From: CALEMW01 sp035447065
GTDB taxonomy: Bacteria; Krumholzibacteriota; Krumholzibacteriia; LZORAL124-64-63
NCBI GenBank assembly: GCA_035447065.1
Contig: DAOTGJ010000001.1
Location: forward strand, 1 to 64,000
Reading direction: 5' to 3'
Length of the DNA: 64,000 nt
Under the pieces are notes generated by a model. The model had not been told where the DNA came from, ran no database searches, and was given only the letters and a program-made list of their open reading frames with translations. This document shows, one piece after another, positions 58,621-64,000 of the stretch. Within the stretch, counting starts at the first letter, position 1; every line of letters starts with the position of its first letter. The translations under genes were made by a program, and so were the position numbers.

Positions 58621-59590
58621 CGTTCTCCGTTCCGTTGGCGTTCGGCCTCGTAGGCCAGCACGGCGGCGGCCACGCTCACGTTGAGCGAGTCGGCCGCGCC
58701 GTGCATGGGGATGCGCACGCGCGCGTGGGCGGCGGCCAGCCAGTCCGCCGGCAGGCCCGTGTCCTCGGCGCCCAGGATCAGGGCCACGGGTCCGGTGAGG
58801 TCCAGGGTGTGATGGACCACGGCGTGGTCCGGCGTGGCGGCCAGCAGACGCAGGCCGCGGGCGCGGAGCCAGTCCAGGGCGGCGTGCGGGGCCGCGGCGG
58901 CGCAGGGCACCGTGAACACCGCGCCGGTGCCCGCGCGCAGGGCGTTGGGGTTGCCCAGGTCCGCGCCGCCGGCGATCAGCACGCCGTCCACGCCCGCCCC
59001 GCTGGCGGTGCGCAGCACGGCGCCCAGGTTGCCGGGCTTCTCCACGTGGTGCAGGACCAGCAGCAAGGGGGAGGAGGGGAGGCGCGCGTCCAGACCGTCC
59101 AGGTCCGTGCGGGGCAGCGCCGCCACCGCCAGCAGNNNNNNNNNNNNNNNNNNNNNNNNNNNNNNNNNNNNNNNNNNNNNNNNNNNNNNNNNNNNNNNNN
59201 NNNNNNNNNNNNNNNNNNNNNNNNNNNNNNNNNNNGGCGCGCGTCCAGACCGTCCAGGTCCGTGCGGGGCAGCGCCGCCACCGCCAGCAGAGGCGCCGGC
59301 TTGCGGCGGTAGGCCAGCTTCTCCATCACGTGCAGGCCGGCGCGGACCATGGGCACGCCGGCGGCGCGTAGGTCCCGGGCCAGGGCGGCGGCTTCGTCGT
59401 CCGGCAGCTCCGGGCAGTGCCACGCTTCGCTCAGCGGGTGCCCCGCGTCCAGCGCGCGGCGGATCAGGCGCGGCTCTTCCAGGAGCATGGCGCCGGCCTC
59501 GGTGCGGGCGCCGCGGTCGTCGCGCAGGCGCACCAGGGCCTTCACGCGGTCGTTCTGCGGGGAGAGGATCTCCAGGTCCGGGCGGCTCAC
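58617..59590 (-). CDS. TrmH/SpoU-family RNA 2'-O-methyltransferase, split by an artificial 100-N join
   Basis: As given, the frame is broken by 100 N. Removing the N run and one copy of the 55-bp repeat that flanks it (155 bases) leaves 819 bases, exactly 273 codons, and the two frames join without a gap (YRRKPAPLLAVAALPRTDLDGLDARLPSSPLLLVLHHVEKPGNLG). The 272-residue product starts at GTG 59590. Family marks are the N-terminal substrate-binding domain with NDRVKALVRLRDDRGAR, motif 1 HHVEKPGNLGAVLRTASGAGVDGVLI, motif 2 VALILGAEDTGLP and motif 3 IPMHGAADSLNVSVAAAVLAYEA. It methylates the 2'-OH of an rRNA or tRNA nucleotide. GTGA links it to the thioesterase gene. Confidence 0.9.
59081..59290. 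other. Assembly join: 100 N flanked by 55-bp direct repeats
   Basis: Bases 59081-59135 and 59236-59290 are identical (55 bp) on both sides of N 59136-59235. This is the signature of two contigs with an overlap that the scaffolder missed and bridged with a fixed-size gap. The gene at 58617-59590 regains a perfect frame when the repeat is collapsed, so no real sequence is missing. Confidence 0.95.
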
Positions 59591-60033
59591 GCGTCGGCCT
59601 CCGCGGCCAGGGCCTCCAGGCGGGCGCGCACGGCGTCGGGCCAAGGGGCAACGCGGCGGGCCTGGTAGTCGAAGCCCGCCAGCCCGGTCTCCGCCAGGGC
59701 GATGAGCGCGCCGTCGGCGGGCCGGGTCACCCGGTGGCAGAGGCGCACGCCGGAGCGCTCCACCTCCGCGGGGGCGGTCTCCAGGCGCAGCACGTCGCCG
59801 GCGAAGGCCTCGCCGCGGTACATCAGCGCGGCATCGGCCATGATCACCGAGCGGCCGCCCACGTCCAGCTCGCTCCAGCCCTCCGACGCCAGGAACGCCA
59901 CCCTCGCCTCGTGCAGCAGGCTGAGCAGGCGGTCGTTGCCCAGGTGGCCGCCGTAGTTGAGGTCCGTGGTGCGCACGGCCAGGTCCACGGCATGGGGGTA
60001 GCGGGGGCGGGGCGTGAGTCGGACGCGGGGCAT
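59587..60033 (-). CDS. Hotdog-fold acyl-CoA thioesterase (4HBT)
   Basis: 148 residues from ATG 60033 (AGGAGG upstream). The 4HBT helix and active site are visible in LAVRTTDLNYGGHLGNDRLLSLLHEARVAFLASEG (about 20-54; catalytic Asp in TDLNYGGHLGN). VRLCHRVTRPADGALIALAETGLAGFD is the later strand pair. It hydrolyses acyl-CoA thioesters; chain specificity is unknown. The stop overlaps the GTG of the TrmH gene, so it is the first gene of a three-gene unit (thioesterase, TrmH, EamA). Confidence 0.9.
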   Translation of the reverse strand: MPRVRLTPRPRYPHAVDLAVRTTDLNYGGHLGNDRLLSLLHEARVAFLASEGWSELDVGGRSVIMADAALMYRGEAFAGDVLRLETAPAEVERSGVRLCHRVTRPADGALIALAETGLAGFDYQARRVAPWPDAVRARLEALAAEADA

Positions 60034-60111
60034 GGCTCCTCCTGTCGATGGGTCCGCAAGGTAGCACACGGCGGGGCGTTGCGGAACACGAGCGGAAACC
60101 TCGCCTAGAGG

Positions 60112-60117
60112 TTGACA
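60112..60117 (+). promoter_or_regulatory. Possible -35 box of the polyferredoxin gene
   Basis: A consensus TTGACA (60112-60117) is followed after 16 bases by TGTACT. The -10 match is poor, so the promoter call is tentative. Confidence 0.35.
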
Positions 60118-60183
60118 GGTGTTCGGCTAGATATGTACTTGGTGGTAGATATTTGCGATCGACCCCCGCGGAAGCGAGTCGGC

Positions 60184-61479
60184 ATGAGATACGTCCCCAC
60201 CGTCCTGGCCTGCCTGCTCCTGGCCGCGCACCACTCGCGCGCCGGGGAGACGGGCCTCATCGGCCTCTGGCTCACCCTGCCCTTCGCCCTGCTGATCCGC
60301 CGCCGCTGGGCGGACCTGGCCGTGCAGGCCGTCCTGCTGGCCGGCGCCCTGGAGTGGGTGCTCACCCTGACGCGCCTGGTGGAGATCCGGCGCATGATCG
60401 GCCTGCCGTGGGCGCGGCTGGCGGGCATCCTGGGCGGCGTGGCGCTCTTCACCGCGGTGGCCGGCCTGCCCCTGCACCTGCGCGGCCGTCGCGCGCGCCT
60501 GCCGCAGCGCGACCCTTGGGGCGCGGGCCTGGGCGCCTTCCTCCTCGCCGCGGGCCTGATGGTGCCGGTGCAGCTCGCCATGGATCCGGCGGGCCTGCTG
60601 CTGGAGCGCTTCGTGCCCGCGGGCGGCTGGTGGGAGGCCGCGGCCCTGGCCTTCTACGCCGGCTGGCTGGCCGACCGCCTCCAGGACCCGCGCTGGATCC
60701 GCAAGCTGCGGCCCAAGGTGTGGCTGGCGTTCTCCATCGTGTTCTTCACCCAGCTCCTGCTGGGCCTGGCCGGCCTGGAGAAGCTGCTGATGACCGGCAA
60801 GCTGCACCTGCCGGTGCCGGCGCTCATCGCCGCGGGCCCTCTGTACCGCGGCGGCGGGCTGTTCATGGCGATCCTCTTCACCAGCTCCGTGCTGCTGGTG
60901 GGGCCGGGCTGGTGCAGCTGGCTGTGCTACATCGGCGCCTGGGACGACCGCTTCGCCCGCGCCCGCAAGCGCCCCGTGGGCCTGCCCTTCTGGCGCAGCC
61001 GCGCGCGGCTGGGCATCCTGGTGCTGGTCTTCGGCACGGCGTTCCTGCTGGGGCGGCTGGGCGTGGGCGGCGTGACGGCGGCCTGGCTGGCGGCGGGCTT
61101 CGGTCTGATCGGGGTGGGGCTCATGGTGCTGTGGTCGCGGCGCACGGGCCAGATGACCCACTGCACCACGTTCTGTCCGATGGGTTGGGTGGCCACGCGC
61201 CTGGGCAAGCTGTCGCCGTGGCGGATCCGCATCGCGCCGAGCTGCACCGACTGCGGCGCCTGCACTCCCGTCTGCCGCTACGACGCTCTCAGCCATGAGG
61301 ACGTGGCCCGCCGCGTGCCCGCCGAGAGCTGCACCCTCTGCGGAGACTGCGTGGGGGTGTGCCCCACCACGAGCCTGCACTACAGCCTGCCGCGCACGTC
61401 GCCGGAGCGCGCCCGCACCGTGTACATGGTGATGGTGGCCGCCATGCACGCGGCCTGGCTGGGCGTGGCGCGGCTCTAG
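60184..61479 (+). CDS. Polytopic membrane 4Fe-4S protein (NapH/polyferredoxin type)
   Basis: 431 residues from ATG 60184 (GGAAGCGAG upstream). Ten or so membrane helices fill the first ~370 residues, including GPGWCSWLCYIGAWDD and MTHCTTFCPMGWVATRLGKLSPWRI (Cys pairs seen in NapH/NosR/RdxA-type proteins). The C-terminal domain has two [4Fe-4S] clusters, SCTDCGACTPVCRYDAL and SCTLCGDCVGVCPTTSLHY. Such proteins pass electrons from quinol or a flavoprotein into or through the membrane. No obvious partner oxidoreductase is adjacent, so the electron acceptor is unknown. The stop is adjacent to that of the convergent HDOD gene. Confidence 0.88.
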   Translation: MRYVPTVLACLLLAAHHSRAGETGLIGLWLTLPFALLIRRRWADLAVQAVLLAGALEWVLTLTRLVEIRRMIGLPWARLAGILGGVALFTAVAGLPLHLRGRRARLPQRDPWGAGLGAFLLAAGLMVPVQLAMDPAGLLLERFVPAGGWWEAAALAFYAGWLADRLQDPRWIRKLRPKVWLAFSIVFFTQLLLGLAGLEKLLMTGKLHLPVPALIAAGPLYRGGGLFMAILFTSSVLLVGPGWCSWLCYIGAWDDRFARARKRPVGLPFWRSRARLGILVLVFGTAFLLGRLGVGGVTAAWLAAGFGLIGVGLMVLWSRRTGQMTHCTTFCPMGWVATRLGKLSPWRIRIAPSCTDCGACTPVCRYDALSHEDVARRVPAESCTLCGDCVGVCPTTSLHYSLPRTSPERARTVYMVMVAAMHAAWLGVARL

Positions 61480-62325
61480 CTAGCAGGTGGCGGCCAGGGC
61501 CGCGAGCTCCTGCTGGTCCGCGGGCAGGCCGTCGATCATCTCCTGGATCAGCGCGGGCTCCAGCCCCTGCTCCAGGAACAGGCGGTACGGCGAGTCCGGA
61601 TCCCGGGCGTCCAGCACGGCGCCGTCGGCGGCCAGGTGCACCACCGTGTCCGCGGCCCAGAGCACCCCCGCCAGCGAGCGGTAGGTCCCCGCCACATCCG
61701 GCCGATGGTGGCAGCGGATGGCCTGCACCACGCACTGGGGCAGGCCCCAGGTGGACAGCAGCCCCGCGCCGGCCTTGCCGTGGTCGTAGCCCGTGAAGGC
61801 GATCTCCAGGGCCGGGTCCACGCGGCCGCGGGAGCCCCGCGCCTCGTCCGGGATACGGCCCTGCAGGTGGGGATCCAGCAGGATCTTGCCGCAGTCGTGG
61901 AGGATGCCCGCGGTGAAGGCCAGCAGCTTGCTCTCCTGCAGACCCGTGCGCTCGGCAAGCTTGGCGGCCGCCACGCCCACCGCCAGACCGTGGGCGCGGA
62001 TCTCGTCGCCGGTCAGGCGATAGGCCCGCAGATCGCGTTGGACCATGCGGTCCACGCTGGCCAGGAACGCCAGGCGCGCGAAGGCGCGGTTGCCCAGCAG
62101 GACCAGGGCGTCCTGGGCGCTGCCCACCTCGCGGCGGCTGCCGTAGGCGGAGGAGTTGCAGAGCTTCAGCAGCCCGGCGGTGAGCCCGGCGTCGGCCTCC
62201 ACGATGGGCAGCAGCGCGTCCGCGCCCACCAGCGGGTCCTCCATCACCTTCAGCAGGGAGATCATGGCGTCCGGGTGGACGCCCAGGTGGCGGCCTGAGG
62301 CGAGCAACTCCTGGAACGAGAGCAT
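61480..62325 (-). CDS. HDOD domain protein (possible HD phosphohydrolase)
   Basis: 281 residues from ATG 62325 (GGAGGG upstream). The HDOD core begins LLPIVEADAGLTAGLLKLCNSSAYGSRREVGSAQDALVLLGNRAFARLAFLAS, and the HD pair is kept in LAFTAGILHDCGKILLDPHL (about residues 140-155), with downstream AFTGYDHGKAGAGLLSTWGLPQCVVQAIRCHHRPDVAGTYRSLAGVLWAADTVVH. Most HDOD proteins lack the HD pair; its presence hints at real metal-dependent phosphohydrolase activity. They usually serve in signalling by cyclic nucleotides or chemotaxis. It is cytoplasmic, and a single gene. Confidence 0.9.
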   Translation of the reverse strand: MLSFQELLASGRHLGVHPDAMISLLKVMEDPLVGADALLPIVEADAGLTAGLLKLCNSSAYGSRREVGSAQDALVLLGNRAFARLAFLASVDRMVQRDLRAYRLTGDEIRAHGLAVGVAAAKLAERTGLQESKLLAFTAGILHDCGKILLDPHLQGRIPDEARGSRGRVDPALEIAFTGYDHGKAGAGLLSTWGLPQCVVQAIRCHHRPDVAGTYRSLAGVLWAADTVVHLAADGAVLDARDPDSPYRLFLEQGLEPALIQEMIDGLPADQQELAALAATC

Positions 62326-62430
62326 GGACGATCCCTCCGGTCGGTCTTGAGAACGATACCCCCGAGCAATGCGTGCGGGTGATATCGACCGTTCAGCCGT
62401 CCGGTTGAGCACGAAATCAGAGAAAAAGAA

Positions 62431-63720
62431 TCACATGGTAAGAATCCCGGCGATCGTCGCCGTGAGCCAGCTGGCCAGCGCGCCGCCGAACATGGCCTTC
62501 AGGCCCAGCTTGGCCACGTCGCTGCGCCGTTCCGGCGCGATGCCGCCGATGCCGCCGATCTGGATCGCGATGCTGGAGAAGTTGGCGAACCCGCACAGCG
62601 CGTACGTGCCGATGACCACGCTCCGCGGCGACAGGCTCCCCGCCGCCACGGCGTCCTGCAGGGCGATGTAGGCCAGGAACTCGTTCACGGCGATCTTGGT
62701 GCCCAGCAGGTTGCCGAAGACCGGCGCCTCGCGCCAGGGCACGCCCATGGCCCAGGCCACCGGGGCGAAGACCCAGCCGAAGATCTGCTCCAGCGTGAGC
62801 CCCGCCAGCCCCAGACCCGCGTTGACCATGGCCACCAGCGCCACGAAGGCCAGCAGCATGGCGCCGATGTTGGCCGCCAACTTGAGCCCCACGCCCGCGC
62901 CGCCCGCGGCCGCGTCGATGAGGTTGGCGTACTCCTTGGGTACGTCCAGCCGCACGCCCCCCGCCGTATCGGAGACCTCCGTCTCCGGCAGCATGATCTT
63001 GGCCACCACCAGCGCCGCCGGCGCCGACATGACCGACGCCGCCAGCAGGTGCCCCGGATCCACCCCGAACCGCACGTACGCCGCCATCACGCCGCCGGCC
63101 ACCGTGGCGAACCCGCCCACCATGACCGCCATGATCTCGCTGGTGGTCATGGTCTTGATGAACGGCCGCACCACCAGCGGCGCCTCGGTCTGCCCCACGA
63201 AGATGTTGGCCGCGCAGCTCAGCGTCTCCGAGCCGCTGGTGCCCATGGTGCGCTGCATGATCCAGGCGATGCCGCGGATCAGCCGCTGCATCACCCCCAG
63301 GTGGTAGAGGATGGCCATGAGGCTGGAGAAGAAGATCACCGTGGGCAGGATGTGGATGGCGAAGATGGTGCCCAGGGGCATGAGCTCGCCCGTGGCCGCG
63401 TTGGTCACCTGCACGTAGCCGCCCTCGGCGCCCGGCGTGACGTACTGCACCAGCCCGGCGTCGGCGCGGAAGAGGTTGCCGAAGAGGAAGGCCGTGCCCG
63501 CGTCGGTGAAGCCCAGGATGCGCGCCACCGCCACCCGCGCCCCGGCGAAGACCGCCTCGCCGCCGCGCGTGCGCAGCAGCAGCAGGGCGAACAGGAACTG
63601 CAGGCCCAGGCCCCAGCCCGCCACGCGCCAGGGGAAGCGTCGCTTGGCTCCACCGGTGAGCCAGGCCAGGGCCAGGATGACCACGATGCCGAACACGGAC
63701 ACGAGATTGGCGAGATGCAT
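62431..63720 (-). CDS. Concentrative nucleoside transporter (CNT/NupC family)
   Basis: 429 residues with about ten helices. Family marks are HILPTVIFFSSLMAILYHLGVMQ, MGTSGSETLSCAANIFVGQTEAPLVVRPFI (the G-x-x-E-T and Q-T-E-A-P nucleoside-binding motifs), TVAGGVMAAYV, LLGTKIAVNEFLAYI and CGFANFSSIAIQIGGIGGIAPERR. The pumps take up nucleosides with Na+ or H+. The N terminus has a single helix before the core, as in bacterial CNTs (about 400-430). It is divergently placed from the partial gene at 63914 with a shared 193-bp gap. Confidence 0.94.
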   Translation of the reverse strand: MHLANLVSVFGIVVILALAWLTGGAKRRFPWRVAGWGLGLQFLFALLLLRTRGGEAVFAGARVAVARILGFTDAGTAFLFGNLFRADAGLVQYVTPGAEGGYVQVTNAATGELMPLGTIFAIHILPTVIFFSSLMAILYHLGVMQRLIRGIAWIMQRTMGTSGSETLSCAANIFVGQTEAPLVVRPFIKTMTTSEIMAVMVGGFATVAGGVMAAYVRFGVDPGHLLAASVMSAPAALVVAKIMLPETEVSDTAGGVRLDVPKEYANLIDAAAGGAGVGLKLAANIGAMLLAFVALVAMVNAGLGLAGLTLEQIFGWVFAPVAWAMGVPWREAPVFGNLLGTKIAVNEFLAYIALQDAVAAGSLSPRSVVIGTYALCGFANFSSIAIQIGGIGGIAPERRSDVAKLGLKAMFGGALASWLTATIAGILTM

Positions 63721-63821
63721 GGCGTCTCCAGGCTGGGGGATCCTCCGGATGGTGGCGCGCGATTCCGGGCAACACTAGGGCGGGGAAGCGGCGCTTGCCA
63801 AGGCCGGAGGCATCCGGCCAG

Positions 63822-63850
63822 TTGAAATCATCTGTTCATTGGTGTTAGGG
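63822..63850 (+). promoter_or_regulatory. Possible promoter of the edge gene
   Basis: TTGAAA (63822-63827) and TTAGGG (63845-63850), 17 bases apart. The -35 is good and the -10 is poor. Confidence 0.3.
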
Positions 63851-63913
63851 TCTTGGTGCGGGAGTCCCCGCACCCCCGCAGCCGCCCGCCCGTCTCCAGC
63901 TGAGGGGGAAGCC

Positions 63914-64000
63914 ATGAGAACCCGCCCCGGAATCCTCGTCCTGCTCATCGCCGTGATCCTCCTGGCGCTGCCGCGGACCGTCGCCGCGGAACGCCGCTTC
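63914..64000 (+). CDS. Exported protein, 5' part only (runs off window)
   Basis: The first 29 codons form a clean signal peptide (MRTRPGILVLLIAVILLALP, then RTVAAERRF) with a GAGGGGGA ribosome site upstream. The reading frame is open to the last base. The mature protein lies outside the window, so no function can be given. Confidence 0.7.
   Translation, partial: MRTRPGILVLLIAVILLALPRTVAAERRF

Noticed and set aside
59136..59235. A genuine sequence gap or insertion in the TrmH-family gene
   Set aside because: The 55-bp duplicate ends and the restored frame show it is a scaffolding artefact.
1..64000. tRNA, rRNA, CRISPR arrays, transposase genes, diversity-generating retroelement beside the FGE-fold domain
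   Set aside because: I read for TPsiC-loop signatures, regular spaced repeats, reverse transcriptase and transposase motifs and found none.

Overview
The window is a high-GC, gene-dense bacterial chromosome segment, apparently from a draft or metagenome-derived assembly because it carries one artificial 100-N join. Six large secreted proteins end in the same FlgD-like C-terminal tail (variants of NPFNP...GR.VRTL...WDGRD..GR...SGTY...L..G....K..L.K). Two gingipain-fold (C25) proteins, a MXAN_6640-like metalloprotease, many lipoproteins and an outer-membrane barrel show a diderm with a rich surface. This profile fits the FCB-related, high-GC candidate phyla (Krumholzibacteriota/Eisenbacteria type); that placement is inference from style, not from a marker gene. 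No rRNA, tRNA, CRISPR array or transposase gene was found.

Layout. 1-1.4 kb: an ECF-type sigma factor overlapping a membrane/lipoprotein gene. 1.4-9.8 kb, minus strand: a secreted protein with a repeated NLGSSGQDGV motif, a lipoprotein, and a 1708-residue C25-fold surface protein. 9.9-24.8 kb, plus strand: one tightly packed ten-gene transcription unit behind a recognisable promoter. It encodes a beta-helix surface protein, a second C25-fold protein, the poly-gamma-glutamate-type ligase set PgsB-PgsC-PgsW, an exported protein, an outer-membrane barrel, a beta-propeller/FGE-fold lipoprotein, a DUF1624-type membrane acyltransferase and a DUF2461 protein. This is the most interesting system in the window: a polyamide capsule synthetase without CapA, joined to what looks like its own envelope and surface machinery.

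25-34 kb: mostly housekeeping and membrane genes (thioredoxin-like protein, aminopeptidase P, EamA transporter, a nucleotidyltransferase toxin-antitoxin-like pair, MscS channel, GT-C membrane protein, DUF1684 and DUF456 proteins). 34.4-37.1 kb is a lower-GC island with an orphan secreted protein and a Fic protein fronted by AT-rich 24-bp tandem repeats. 37.1-39.3 kb: a two-gene unit of a Thr-type asparaginase lipoprotein and a fused chorismate mutase/prephenate dehydrogenase. 39.4-45 kb: a periplasmic-propeller/HATPase fusion, an MFS transporter, an AhpD-like protein and an MltF-like transglycosylase. 45.2-48.2 kb: a secreted metalloprotease-like protein, followed by terminators and a 140-bp inverted-repeat element.

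48.5-64 kb: small-molecule and RNA enzymes (DUF503, cyclase, Na/Ca exchanger, RsuA-type pseudouridine synthase, methyltransferase, aconitase, SGNH hydrolase, ArfB, rubrerythrin, TrmH-family methyltransferase, thioesterase), then a membrane polyferredoxin, an HDOD protein, a CNT nucleoside transporter and the first 29 codons of an exported protein. Several promoters share an extended -10 element (TGnTAnnaT). Operons are commonly joined by ATGA or GTGA stop-start overlaps.
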